Shown piece by piece: positions 21,243 to 32,414 of a stretch of DNA of 64,000 nt. The stretch spans positions 18,438,309 through 18,502,308 of the forward strand of contig CM057228.1 of NCBI GenBank assembly GCA_029891385.1. Direction: 5' to 3'. A program made the translations under genes and the position numbers. Source of the stretch: Erythroxylum novogranatense (lineage: Eukaryota > Streptophyta > Magnoliopsida > Malpighiales > Erythroxylaceae). How positions within the stretch are numbered: position 1 is the first letter of the stretch; every line of letters starts with the position of its first letter. The notes under the pieces were generated by a model that searched no databases, had not been told where the DNA came from, and worked only from the letters and a program-made list of their open reading frames with translations.

Positions 21243-22346
21243 AGGTTTCTTACCTTTCCATAGCTCGTAAGGTGTCTTATTTTTGTCTCTTCGTAAGTGC
21301 ACCCTGTTGATGACGTAGCATGCTGTGTTGACTGCTTCCGCCCAAAATGATTTAGGAAGATTGTACTCATTTAACATGGTTCTACTCATTTCTTCAAGAG
21401 AACGATTCTTCCTTTCTACCACACCATTTTGTTGCGAAGTCCTTAGTGTCGAGAAATTGTGCTCCATCCCGTATTTGTCATAAAGACTTTCGAAAGGTTC
21501 ACATTGAAATTCTCCTCCATGATCGGTTCTAATTGCAACGATCGACAAATTTTTCTCATTTTGAACCAATCTACACCACTTGGTAAATTCATTAACGGCA
21601 TCACTTTTATTCGCAAGAAATCTTACCCAAGTAAATCTAGAAAAATCATCTACAATCACAAGGACATATAATTTTCCACTAAGACTAGCATGCCTAGATG
21701 GTCCAATCAAATCCATATGCACAAGTTCAAGAATTCTAGATGTGCAAATTTCTTTCTTTGGTTTGAAAGATTCTCTAACATGTTTGCCCTTTAAGCAAGA
21801 TTCACATAAGTGATCTTTAACAAATTTGATTTTAGGCAATCCCCTTACTTTGTCATTTTTTGAGAGTTTAGAAATTAATGGCAAAGGAGCATGTCCTAAT
21901 TTTCTATGCCATAAAAATGCATTTTCTTCTAATGTCACCAAGCATTTTTCATTGAATGAACTATCATCATGCAAATCAACAATGTATGTGTTCCCATGTC
22001 TCAAACCGATAAAGGCAACATGATCATCCTTCTTAACTAAGCAATGTGATGATTCAAATGATACAATATAATTCATATCACAAAGTTGAGACACACTTAG
22101 CAAGTTATGTTTCAAGCCATCAACAAGCAACACATTGTCAATGGTAGGTAAAGGTTCCTTACCCACTTTACCAATACCAATGACCTTACCTTTGTTGTTG
22201 TCTCCAAAAGTGACATAACCTTGATTCTTTGGTCTAATTTCTGCGAATAAACTTTTTTCTCCACTCATGTGCCTTGAGCATCCACTATCAATATACCATG
22301 TGTTTGGAGGTTTTTCATCCCTTGCTTGTACTTGCAATAGACACAT
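21243..22346 (-). pseudogene. Copia protease and integrase of element H
   Basis: Open from about 22346 to the insertion of B. The protease core is WYIDSGCSRHMSG (catalytic Asp in DSG). Integrase follows with its zinc-binding region (HRKLGH ... CESCLKGKH) and catalytic core: Asp in HMDLIGP, Asp in RTDHGGEF, Glu in QQNGVVERKNRSLEE. Then the AVNTACYVINRV block and the end at PYELWKGKKP. All DDE residues are present. The frame is cut at 21243 by element B (first bases are its AGGTT duplication); the rest of integrase is at 12473 and below. Confidence 0.92.
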
Positions 22347-24011
22347 TCTTTCTTCTTATAGGTACCCAAGCTATTTTGGGTCCATTTTGGTTAGTCAGGT
22401 AAATCACATTAGGAGGTATATTCCCTTTTTCTACCCAAATTTTCTTGACCTTCATGCATCTCATAGTACTCTTGCATGCAACTTCTATATGCCCATCTTT
22501 CAAGCATCTAGCACATTGAGCAATTTTTCCATCCGTAGTGAATTTTGAAATCAAGGAACAATCTCTATTAAATGGATCATATCCTAAACCATGTTTAGAA
22601 ATTGAGTATCTTTGCAAAGATAACAAGTTCTCAAACTTTTCGTTTCCATTAGCAAATTTTCCAACCACGTATGAGAATTCCTTTCTAACTCTATCAAGCT
22701 CACAAATAAGATTTTCTTTTTCAACAAGGCATGCAGAATGATCTTCCTTAGGACAACCTAAATCATCAATAGTTTCAAGTAAAGCACTATTTTCAACAAC
22801 TAACTCTCTTATTTTCTTTCTCAAAATTTTGTTGATCTCAATAGCTTCTTCAAAATCAGTTTGCAAAGCATCAAAAGAATCTCTAATATCTTGATAGTTT
22901 AAAGTTACCTCATCTTCATCATCGCTAGTCAAGGAGCTACTCGCCATGAGAGCTAGGTTGTTCTCATCATTGCTTTGGTAAGCTTCCTCGTCATCACTCC
23001 AAGTTGCTACTAGACTTGTTTTCTTCTTTCCTTTGTCATACCTGTCATTTTTCTGAAAAGACGAAGAGCTTTTGCATTCTCTAGCGATGTGACCTCTTTT
23101 TCTGCACTTCCAGCATTCTTCATTGTTCTTCTTTTCTTCATAGCCTTTATTTCTCTTTTCTGTGGTGTACCTTTTCCTTTCCTCAAATTTTCCACCACAA
23201 AATTCTTTTCTTCTATTTTTGAGAAGTCCTTTGAACTTTGTCAGATTTCGAGCATACATCGCTACTTCTTCATCATCTTCTTCTTCATCTATTTCTTCAT
23301 CACTCTCATCAAAAGAAGAAACGTTAGCTTTTAAAGCAATCGACTTTTGTGGCTTACCTCTTCCTCCTCTCGATTTGAGAATAATCTCATAGTTAATGAG
23401 TGATCCCACCAAAGCGTTGAATTCCAGATGGTTGAGATCCTTTGACTCCATAATTGCGGTGACTTGAGAATCCCATTCCTTCGGCAGTGAACGAAGAATC
23501 TTTTTCACCTTCTCGCTATCCGTCATGTGCTTTCCCAGGTTGCCTAATCCATTTATGATTTCTGCAAAACGGTTAAGCATTGTAGAAATTGACTCACCTT
23601 CCTTCATGACGAACATCTCGTAGTCGTGGAGAAGTATGTTGATCTTTGTCTCCCGGACTTGATTTGTCCCTTCATGGTAACTCGAAGTCTCTCCCACATT
23701 TCCTTGGCAGTGGTGCAAGAATTTACTCGGTTTCTTTCCTCAACCGTTAATGCACAATATATCAGCTTCATAGCTTTGACGTTGATGTACGCTTGCCTCC
23801 AATCGTTATCATCATACTCCAGCTCCGTTTTCAACTCACCATTTTCTTTCAGAGGGGCTTGAAGTCCGAAGATAATGATCTTCCAGTATTCAACTCCCTC
23901 GCTTATAATATGATACTTCATAGGATTTTTCCATGATGAATAGTTAGAGCCATTAAACAAGGGAGGATGGTTATTAGTGTTACCTTCTTCCGCTAGGTTG
24001 TTGTGTGCCAT
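22315..24011 (-). pseudogene. Copia gag of element H (frameshifted)
   Basis: Starts at 24011 (MAHNNLAEEGN) and reads through the N-terminal capsid-like block (FNGSNYSSWKNPMKYHI, AMKLIYCALT, AKEMWERL). A frameshift near 23700 moves the reading to the frame of 22315-23718, which carries FVMKEGESISTMLNRFAEII, a CWKCRKRGHIARECK zinc knuckle (CX2CX4HX4C), an acidic stretch, a heptad-rich segment likely to be coiled coil, HGLGYDPF, and a second knuckle CARCLKDGHIEVACKS. A long gag of this type is usual for Sireviruses. It overlaps the protease frame by a few codons. One frameshift is the only break I see. Confidence 0.87.
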
Positions 24012-24024
24012 CCCAGATACTTAT

Positions 24025-24036
24025 GCTCTGATACCA
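24025..24036 (-). other. Primer-binding site of element H (tRNA-iMet)
   Basis: The plus strand reads GCTCTGATACCA, so the minus strand has TGGTATCAGAGC, 2 nt from the LTR boundary at 24039. It fixes the right-hand LTR as the 5' LTR. Confidence 0.92.
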
Positions 24037-24038
24037 AT

Positions 24039-25153
24039 TGTAAACAATCTAGAAGGGGGGGTGAATAGATCTTTCAATCTTTTCGTTGAAACTCTACAAT
24101 AAAATCAGAAGTCAATTCACACAAAAACCAATTTAATCAAAGTAAATGCAAAGAGTAGAGAAGAAGGGCAAACACTGTTTTTATAGAGGTTCGGTGCTAA
24201 GACCTACGTCCTCTACCTAAGCTCCCACTTAGGATTTGGCAAACCACTATATTTGACACTTTTTAGTGCAGTGCGAACTTTTACAATCCCGCTTAATTTC
24301 CGACTCAAGCAACCTTACAAATGATTTGTTTTCCAGCACAAATCCTACCTCACAAGTGACTAAACCCTAATCACTCAGAATCACAACACAATTGTATAAT
24401 AAAAGTGTATAAACAATGTTCTAATAACAGATTGAAAATCAATGAGAGCAGTAGAGAGCTAATCTGAAAGAAGTATATTGCTTTTCACTTCGTAGAACGC
24501 TATCTTCTTGTTCCTTGATCGTCCTCTATATATTTGCAGCACCTTTTTGATGATTCTAGGAGATTGGGATAAGCACTAGCCGTTGTAGAGGATATTATAG
24601 CCGTTGCTTGATTATTGCTTTCCATGTGTGGCTAATTTCCTTTGACGGATTTAAAGTTCTTCACTCATAAGTCGACTTGTCGTAGTCATACCTCGAGTTG
24701 TCACTCTTCATAAGTCGAGTTGTTCATGTTACCTCGACTTGTGACAGCTTTTTCGAAAACTTCTCCGCTCTGAAATAACTCGAGTTGAGTAATATACCTC
24801 GACTTGTATTCATGATACCTCGACTTGTATGACTCTATTATGATAACTCGACTTGCATCTTTGTGTACCTCGAGTTGTGTCAACATATTTTATCTTAAGC
24901 CCCTTGAAACCTCGACTTGTGTAATGAGTAACTCGACTTGTGCATCCAACGGTCATATTCTAAAAAATCTCTCATGATCTTCAATTTTAATGCCTTAGTA
25001 ATGTTGGATAATGTTTCCTTTTTGATTCCTCAGTAATTTATAAGTCTTCCAATTGAAGAACTCCTGCAATAAATTTCTCAACCAATTCTTATATATTTTA
25101 TTATTATCAAAACATAAGTAGGATTATTTTTGTCAACCACCATTGGTCCAACA
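24039..25153 (-). mobile_element. Element H 5' LTR
   Basis: Same sequence as 5280-6400 apart from scattered substitutions and a shorter G run (seven against twelve). The CTCGACTTGT motif array lies at 24673-24950 and the TATA box at 24526-24532. Confidence 0.92.
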
Positions 25154-26215
25154 CCCCTTCCAAGGTAGATGATCGTGTGTGCTTGTGTGGGGTGAAGTGA
25201 GGAGTTGAAAGCTTGAATTGGTAAGTGTTTAATTATGCTTTAATTATGTCTTTTATGAATCATGGTTGTTAGAGGCATTCAATGGGAGTTATGGTGCAAT
25301 TATTGTGTTTATTGATGCATGAATTGAATGAAAAGTGAATTTTTTTGACAATTATGCAATGAGATATACTGGTTTGAAATTTACTGTTCAGATTGGGAAA
25401 TTTCAGTGCGCAGATGCTTCGTTGAATTATTTGACCTAGTTAACAATTGAATTGGCTTGTGGATTGTTCATGAAAGTTTTGGAAAACATTTTGATCTTTC
25501 TGTGCACATTTATTGTGTAATTTTTGACTAAGGAAATGGGAAGTTATTGAATTTACAAAATACTGCACTGGTTAGGAACTCATTGACTGGACAGAAACTT
25601 TGACTAGATTTTTGACATCCTTAGAGGTGAATTTCACTTTTGTGTTCTTCATGAACATTGTAGATCTCTCTGTTCTCTATGAAATAGACACCAAGTTTGT
25701 CCAATTTGGAGTTCAGAATAAAGAGTTATGACCTAGGCAAGTTGGGAAGTCGGAAAAAGAAAGAAAGTATCCAATGAGGCACTGTAGACGTCCTAGTCGA
25801 CTATAACATGTCCTAGTCGACTAGGACATGTATTTTTGCTGAACTAACTTCCCTCCACTCTTTTGTTTATAACTTTTCCGTCCGATATCCGATTGACCCG
25901 ATTCTCAAGGCATCGGATTCATGACTTATTGAATTTCATTTTCTGAGACATTGGGAATTATTGGACGGGAAAATTGACGTGGGACCGGGTAAAGGTCTGT
26001 TTAGTCACTGTTTTAATTAATTGGGGACCTATAGAGGTCTGAGTTGCGTACAGTCAGTGCCATTAGGTTTCTAATTTTTAGACGGATTTTATGATGGAAA
26101 AAAAATAGGATTAGGGTCGGGAATATCATGAACATGCATTTTACACCTACATGTGCATCATTACTAGTTCGGATTGAACAATTAGTGATCGTTTTATTCT
26201 TTGATTCTTATAGAG

Positions 26216-26280
26216 GCCCAACTGGAGTGTCAATCGATCGACGTAGCAGAGACTTCCCGGCATTAGCTCGGAAGTAATAG
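26216..26280 (+). other. Conserved LTR mini-exon, D (inferred)
   Basis: 65 nt after CTTATAGAG and before GTGAGTAACC; hairpin arms ACTTCCCGGC and GCTCGGAAGT. Confidence 0.5.
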
Positions 26281-27053
26281 GTGAGTAACCTAGTTGGTTC
26301 CTCAATCTTTGATTGTTTAAAATTTTGTACTGATAGTTCTGTAGAAAAAAATGATGGATATGTGAGACCTGTTATGATTGAAATACCGGACCGAAGGTCC
26401 GAGGGAATGAGAAATTGACATTGAAGTGTTAATTGCCTGTGATTGAGAAACTGTTATGCTTTCAATGTAATAGTCTGTGACTGAGAATTATTGTGATTAA
26501 TTGAGGATGAAATGTCTGTTTCGATAAATTGGATTTGACTTTCAATGTGATATTGTAGAATCGTGATAAATGAATTCTATACATGATTAATTGATAATGA
26601 TTGTATTGGAGCTGCCACCGAGAGCTATATGTTCAACGCTTAATGAGCCCGAAAAGGGACAATTCAGAGCTTTATGCTCAACGTTAAATGTGCCCGAAAA
26701 GGGACTGTTTAGAGCCATAGGCTCAGCGATTATCGCGCCGGATTGGGACGGTCAAAGGCCGATCCAACACGTAATCTAAATGGGAAGTAATAGAAAAATG
26801 TTATGCATGTATGTGATTGTACTGTGACTTGGGAAAAGCACTAAATCACTGAAATAAAATGGAAAATGTCATGTATTTGAGCAATTATGCATTGAATTGA
26901 CTTTTGGATTGGAAAAGAGGCAACATGCCTTGCATCTATGAGATACTGCTTTAAAATCTTTCTGATTATGTTATTATGAAAATCGGTAAATTGCTACATG
27001 ATATTCTGAATGTGCAATTGTGATAATCTGTTCGCTATTCGCGTAATGCATGA

Positions 27054-27107
27054 ATTGGGTGAACCATCGATGATGGTTCCTCACTGAGTTCGTAAAACTC
27101 ACCCAAA
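27054..27107 (+). promoter_or_regulatory. Three-helix RNA fold before LTR acceptor, D
   Basis: The outer helix is reduced to TTGGGT/ACCCAA; first hairpin unchanged; second hairpin has a longer loop (GAGTT-CGTAA-AACTC). Changes from B sit in loops or at helix ends. Confidence 0.65.
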
Positions 27108-27480
27108 ATTTGCATCTATTTTTCAGGTCTTGAAGAATACCCCGTTTGACACGGGAGTACTGTATGCAAGTGAAAGATAGAGGTCGGGATCAGTTTGCGT
27201 TTGCATTAGTGTATTTTTTTATTTTTTGATATTCTGTATTATTGATTAGGTCAGGTTGTAAAGTCAACAGACTGGAATTAATTGTATTTATGAAAAGGGC
27301 CCCAAGGCTATTGAATTGTTTATATAAATTGTTTTCCGCATTAATGACAATATGTGTGTGTGAAAAAAAATTTATACTGAGTTTTTGGACTGAGTGATGT
27401 AACACGTCACCCTCGCGGGGCACGAACTCGGATATCACTATCGATGTAGGGTTCGGGTCTTGCGGGAGTGGGGTGTTACA

Positions 27481-28018
27481 TTTAGGCAACTTTCATGAAG
27501 ACCATTTTCACCAATTCCTTCTAAATTAATTTAGAAAAATCATCAACACTCTAGGTCTTTTGGTTCGATTACTGTTCATACTGATCACAAAAGTAACTTT
27601 CCAAGCCAAAATTCAACCTCTTAAGTCTACAATTAGACAACACCTATTTCACACAAAATTGTAGCCAACAAGCCAAAGTTTCATTTGGCACAAACCTCAC
27701 CTCATTTGCATAATCACACAATGAGTTATGCTCAAAACAGTACAGTAGATCAAAAACCAATTTTCAGCTTTAATACTCAACTACACTTCCTATCATACCA
27801 ATTCACATTCTACTACCATAAGCATCCCAATTGGACACAAAATCAGTCCCTAGATCATTCATACATTCACTTAGACCAATAACCACAATTGGGCAGCACT
27901 TACCTCTTGATTTCCATGCAAGAATAGTCATCAAAAATCAAGTGAAAACACTTCAATCATACTACTTCATCAAGTCATACTCAAACATAACCTTATACCC
28001 ACCAATTCAAACTTCACT
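27481..28018 (-). mobile_element. Inverted LTR-like fragment inside D
   Basis: C-rich on the plus strand, unlike both flanks, which points to a minus-strand gypsy LTR fragment. On the minus strand near 27905 it reads ATCAAGAGGTAAGTGCTGC, a donor like those in the other LTRs. No LTR ends or target duplication are visible, so its origin is unclear. Confidence 0.45.
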
Positions 28019-28083
28019 TTTCATTTGGACTCGGATATCACTATTGATGTTGGGTTCGGGTCTTGCGGGACTGGGGTGTTACA
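28019..28083 (+). mobile_element. Element D 3' LTR terminal remnant
   Basis: From about 28027 it repeats the last bases of D's LTR (compare 27427-27480: ACTCGGATATCACTAT, GGGTTCGGGTCTTGCGGGA, GGGGTGTTACA). It ends at the TCCAG target duplication, so this is the true right end of D. Confidence 0.78.
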
Positions 28084-28088
28084 TCCAG

Positions 28089-29008
28089 CTTTTGAGAAAA
28101 CGAGATCTATGACTAGATTAAGAAGTATGTGTAATATTCACCAAAGGAACTGTTAGAGAAAACTCAAGGAAAAATCGAAGCTTTATGTTCTGGTAAGAAT
28201 TCATTGAAAGAGTAATAGAAGGTTTAGACTGTGAAATTGAATGATTATATGTGTGAATAACCAATAGACTTGACTTTTGGAGATGAATGTAAAACTGATA
28301 TTTTGGGATCTCATTGGGACATGAAATTGAAGTATAGTCCAGCTGGATTGTGGGTATATCAATTGTTTTATTGGTGATACTATTCAATAGTCAAAGGCCA
28401 TGATTGATTGAAATAATATTGATAAATGAAATGAATCTGTAATGGGGGTTAAATGATCCAAGTAATGACAATGAGTCGAGTTGATTATATTGAGGTTATT
28501 AGAAGTTTATGAAATTGGTGTTTTAATTCTAAAGAGATGTAATCTGATAAGCGATAAATGAAATGCTTCGAAGTGTATCGCTTCGACCTTGATGCACTGA
28601 GATGAGGATAAATATGTAAATCGGAGAATTAAAATTGTTATAAGTGGCCTCTATGTGATTGGGGTGTGATTAGATTGGTAAGTCAGTCTAAAACCTAAAA
28701 GATGATTTGAATTCGCAAAGTGTTATTTGGACAGGATTAGGAAGTATTGTTATGATCTGATATAGGTGTTATTGATACCGAAAGTGAAGAATTGCAAGTA
28801 ATCATGAGGAAACAGTTATGACAGTGTAAAATTTGAGAAAGATAAAAAGAGTGATTGATTGTATTGATTTAAGTTAATTGGCATAATTTGGTCGTGTAGT
28901 GCAATAAGTGTGAAACAGTATATAAGCAATCGAAATAATTTTCCCCTACCTTTCTGATTAATCGTATATGAAATTTTGAGGACGAAATTTTTGTTGGGAG
29001 GGGAGAAT
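28089..29008 (+). mobile_element. Element A internal region, non-coding (part 2)
   Basis: Continues A's internal region after D. It matches the last kilobase of B's internal region (ATTAAGAAGTATG near 28117 and 17494, TAAATTTGG-type segments near 18180) and ends with GAAATTTTGAGGACGAAATT plus the polypurine tract at 28996-29007 (GGGAGGGGAGAA). No coding frame. Confidence 0.8.
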
Positions 29009-30040
29009 TGTAACATCCCGTCCCCGAAGGGAAGGGTAAATTGGTCAATTGGGACAGGCTAGTAATTTGCATTGCATATTTTGAATTGAACATTTATTTT
29101 GACCTCTAATTTTAGAGGAATGAGTCTTTTGGTTCATGCACATGTAGGTACATGCATTCATGATATTTTTCCCGGCAATTATTTGTGATTGTGATGAGAT
29201 TTGTGAAAACGATATGATTTATGATTTATTGGGAATTATGGAACATTTGGGTTTGAATAGTTGAAATGGAAATGTTTTAGAGTGACCGTCAATTGGTAAT
29301 GACCCTTAGGAATTTTTCTGGAAATTCGGGAGAAAAAGTCCGGACCGGAAAATCCTCCGAGTGACGGACCAATCGATTTTATAGGACTGAAATGACTGTC
29401 TAATGGCTATGGGAAAATTTGCTATATGATTCTAGAAATTAATATGACGAGTCATTGCAATTTGGAGATGAATTGGACTAGAAATGAAATTGAAAAGAGA
29501 AAGAGATTTAAACGTATTGTGAGGAAAAAGACAAGAGGCTTAATTGTTCAACCTTTAAATACCTTATTTTTTTCAAGCTTGGCAGAAAACTTGTTTCTTC
29601 TTTGCCTAGGGCACGTTTTTCTTCTTCCCCTTCCTCGGTGATTTTCAATCTCCACCCTCGAGATTATTTCTTGTTACTTCCTTGTGGTTGAAGATCAATC
29701 AAAACCTTTGAGAGAGTGTTGATTTTCAAGAGCTTAGAAGCTCACCATTGGTGTTAGAGAAAAGAGGAAAGGGTTGGAAGATTTCGGAAGATTTGAGGAT
29801 CGGATGCTCGATTTGGTAAGTGATTGGCTTTAATGTTGGTTATTTGTTAGTTAATGCATGCATGGGTTTGATTGTGAATGATTGGGGTAATTATGGTTGA
29901 GTTAGGACTGGTTATTAGTGAGAGAAAAGGGAAAATTCATCAGAGAAGATGATCGGAGCCCCGCACGTCGCGACGTGTGCTGATGGGTCTCGTCGCGATG
30001 AGCAAACAGTTACTCGCCGCGACGAGCCCAGTTGGATTAT
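29009..30040 (+). mobile_element. Element A 3' LTR, first part
   Basis: Starts TGTAACATCCCGTCCCCG right after the polypurine tract. A TTTAAATACC promoter-like word is near 29552, donor TTGGTAAGTG at 29816 and CG-palindrome cluster at 29963-30035. The sequence breaks at the word ATTATC (30036-30041), after which element E coding tail follows. The LTR's end is at 60757-61117; its middle is missing, so this junction is a deletion rather than a simple insertion. Confidence 0.8.
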
Positions 30041-30222
30041 CTGATCGCGGGTCAAGCAGTTGAGGAGCAGGGTAATTCCATTGGTGAAAGTCCTTTGGAA
30101 GAACCACTCCATTGAGGAAGCGACTTAGGAGACTGAGGAGCTCATAAGGAGGCAGTATCCTCACTTGTTCGATCAGTCAGGTAGGAAATTTTGGGACGAA
30201 ATTTTTATTAGGAGGGGAGAAT
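30041..30222 (+). pseudogene. Chromodomain tail of a second E-family copy
   Basis: Nearly identical to 57928-58109: VKQLRSRVIPLVKVLWKN-type chromodomain codons, EEATWE, YPHLFDQSGRKF, then the polypurine tract. It carries its own damage, including TGG to TAG in the ATWE block and loss of bases in the MTRQ segment. It sits directly before E's 5' LTR, as expected if two E units once shared an LTR in tandem and most of the left unit was deleted. Confidence 0.8.
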
Positions 30223-30554
30223 TGTAACATCCCGTTATCGATGTGAAGGGCATATTGGTAATTTGGATGGATTAGGATTGGGTACATGCATAATTTAAAT
30301 TGTACATGCATTTAGCCTCTATAAATTCTTGACAAATGATTATTATTGCACGAGCATATGTATGTACATGCATGTATGACAATTTCCCGATTTAATTGTG
30401 TAAATTGGAAAATTGGGTGATAATTGTATAGATTAAGTTTTGATGCATGTATGGTATTTATTGTATAAGAATGGGTAGTTGAGAGTAGTGTTATAATGGT
30501 TTCTAGAGAGAGACTGATGAAAGGTCGATCGGAGAAGACGAACCAGAGCTCGAT

Positions 30555-30730
30555 GTCGCGACGTGTAAAAATTAGACGTCATGATTTAACGAAGAGTTAG
30601 ACGTCATGACGAGCATTTAATTTTCTTGCGATGAGCCAATTCCTCCCTTGACGTCATGACGAGCAGGGCGCATGTCGCGACGAAAGTAAGAGAGCACTCC
30701 GTGAGAGCTTCACAGCGTCGCGTGATGAAG
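30555..30730 (+). repeat. CG-palindrome cluster, E 5' LTR
   Basis: GATGTCGCGACGTG, several GACGTCATGACGAG, CATGTCGCGACGAA and relatives. The equivalent 3' LTR positions (59015-59210) read GTCGCGACG or GTCACGACG where this copy reads GTCATGACG, so the two LTRs differ mostly at CpG sites. Confidence 0.8.
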
Positions 30731-31165
30731 GCGAGGAAGCGATTTTCGAAATTGAATTAAGTTGTTTAAGTAATGATTTTTTAGGGTTATTTCTTAATGG
30801 ATTGGTTAGGGATAGATCGATCTTGATTATAGAGACTAAGAATTGTGAATTTATAAAAGTAGGAATTCGGAACTTATTTTCGGTGGTTCTCGAAATCGGG
30901 TGGTGATCGAATAGTGAATTTGTTTTGATTGAGGATAATTCAAACGTCTTGGAATTTACCTTTGGAGAGTTCGGAATTTAGTCAACTGAATTATGGTATT
31001 AGGAATTGTTATGAATTAGAGTGAAAGAATTGAATTGGAAGATTCGAGATTAGGATCGGGAGGGTCATAACATGTATTGTACTAATCGCATTCGCTACAT
31101 GTGCATTATTGAATATTAGACATTGTGCAATTAGTAATGTTTGATTATTTCGATTGTTATAGAGG

Positions 31166-31221
31166 CTCAAGTGGAGCGTCGATCGTCCGACGTAGCTGAG
31201 ACTTAGCTCGGAAGTTCAGAG
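31166..31221 (+). other. Conserved LTR mini-exon, E 5' LTR (inferred)
   Basis: 56 nt; it lacks about ten bases of the hairpin arm present in the 3' LTR (ACTTAGCTCGGAAGT instead of ACTTCCCGGCAGTAGCTC...). Confidence 0.45.
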
Positions 31222-31818
31222 GTGAGTAACCTAGTTGGTTTCTCAACCAGTATGTGTTACATTTATGTACCTATGCCATGTGGAGTTAAGGATGGATCTA
31301 TGTGCTTGCTTTTGATTAATTTCGGACCACAGGTGTCCGAAATATTTGGAATTGTTATAGAAGTGTTAATTGTGCGTAAAATTGAATTTGATTAGTTTAA
31401 TTCGAAATTGGACACAGTATGATAGGTTGTGACATAATTATTTTGAATTGGACATGTGCATACATGCATAAAGGCATGATCAGATAAAGACAGTTGTGAC
31501 CGATGCAGCCACCGTATTTTAGAACTTTAAGATCAATGCACCAGGGTCTCGTACCCAACGATTTTAGAGCCTCAGGATCAATGTATTAGGGCTTCAAGCC
31601 TAACAAAATTCAGAGCCACTAGCTCAACGTTAACGAGCTTAGGCACACGGTCACAACAACGAAATAAAATGAAAGAGTCACATATATATCGCATATATGA
31701 ACGTTCAAATGTGAATTGTATGAAAGGCGAACCGCCTTATAAATGTGAAATTGAATGCATGTGATTCTCTGGTTGTGATAATATATGATATAATGTTCAA
31801 ATGTGTGTATATGCATGA

Positions 31819-31871
31819 GTTGGGTGAACCATCGATGATGGTTTCTCGCTGAGTTTGCAAACTCACCCAAC
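31819..31871 (+). promoter_or_regulatory. Three-helix RNA fold before LTR acceptor, E 5' LTR
   Basis: Outer helix and first hairpin as in B; second hairpin GAGTTTGCAAACTC, where one loop change makes the stem longer. Acceptor ATTTTTCAGG follows. Confidence 0.7.
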
Positions 31872-32271
31872 ATTGCGATTATTTTTCAGGACAACGATTG
31901 TAGACTCATAGCTCCAGGGTTCGACTTTTCCGCTGTGTGAGCGTGTTGGCTCGAGAATTATGGCTCACAGGTCGATCAGTTGGGGTTAATTTTGGGGATG
32001 ACGTAGTTTAGGATTTTGTCTCAGTTTCTTTTTGGAAATATCTGTATAGTTTATGGAAACTAATAGACTCATAAATTCTGTTTTAAGGTTATGAAATGAA
32101 AGCATTTTGGTTTTAAAAATTTAGAAATGTTGATATTGCAGTTTAAATTATATTGATGCCATGAGGTTTATAGAATTGATCATTCGTAGTGCACCCTCAT
32201 CGTGGGTTATGTATCGGAACGACCTACGGGCCTCTCGGTGCATACCTTACAGTAAGGGGCGCTACATTAGG

Positions 32272-32283
32272 TGGTATCAGAGC
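32272..32283 (+). other. Primer-binding site of element E (tRNA-iMet)
   Basis: TGGTATCAGAGC starting 6 nt after the 5' LTR end at 32266. Confidence 0.92.
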
Positions 32284-32414
32284 ATGGTTTGGCATCTTTT
32301 GGGCATAGTGTATTTTAGGCTTGAATTTCAGTAAGAAAAGCAGAAATTGATTGAAATTGTGGTTTTGTTGTAGGTCATCCGTCCTTAGTGATTAGGTAGA
32401 TCAACCAGCTGACC

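Larger units (their letters stand above)
5280..25153 (-). mobile_element. Element H: Ty1/copia, Sirevirus-like (whole span)
   Basis: A minus-strand copia element with two near-identical LTRs (5280-6400 and 24039-25153), a PBS, gag, protease, integrase, reverse transcriptase and RNase H in copia order (integrase before RT), and a polypurine tract. Removing solo LTR I and element B leaves about 7.2 kb. The flanking bases CCTCT (left) and CCCCT (right) agree at four of five positions. A long gag with two zinc knuckles and coiled-coil-like stretches, plus repeated polypurine tracts near the 3' LTR, fit the Sirevirus (Maximus/SIRE) lineage. Confidence 0.88.
25154..27480 (+). mobile_element. Element D LTR, second part
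   Basis: Resumes D's LTR after copia H and ends GGGGTGTTACA. It carries donor TTGGTAAGT (intron start 25221), a short palindrome CCTAGTCGACTAGG repeated near 25790-25830, mini-exon 26216-26280, donor GGTGAGTAACC (26281), hairpin array about 26618-26735, three-helix fold 27054-27107 and acceptor TTTTTCAGG (AG 27125-27126). With 4519-5279 the LTR totals about 3.09 kb. The expected PBS is absent after 27480. Confidence 0.82.
4519..28083 (+). mobile_element. Element D: Ty3/gypsy element nested in A (whole span)
   Basis: Starts TGTAATATCCCACCC at 4519 and ends GGGGTGTTACA at 28083. The flanking five bases are identical on both sides, TCCAG at 4514-4518 and 28084-28088, a clean target duplication. 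The DNA on either side is internal sequence of element A and rejoins correctly against element B. D holds one full LTR (4519-5279 plus 25154-27480), which is split by copia element H, then about 540 bp of inverted LTR-like DNA, then only the last 65 bp of a second LTR. There is no PBS after the first LTR, so D is rearranged. Confidence 0.82.
30223..32266 (+). mobile_element. Element E 5' LTR (internally deleted)
   Basis: 2044 bp, TGTAACATCCCGTTATCG to GGGGCGCTACA. Against the 3' LTR it lacks about 580 bp (equivalent of 58330-58909), joined at a short TTTG match near 30440. The lost part includes the TATA box and first donor. It keeps the CG cluster (30555-30730), mini-exon 31166-31221, donor GGTGAGTAACC (31222), hairpin array 31515-31655, fold 31819-31871 and acceptor AG at 31888-31889. 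Confidence 0.88.

Noticed and set aside
22538..23862. Several plus-strand frames across the copia gag
   Set aside because: Shadows of the minus-strand gag, which has zinc knuckles and a good start.
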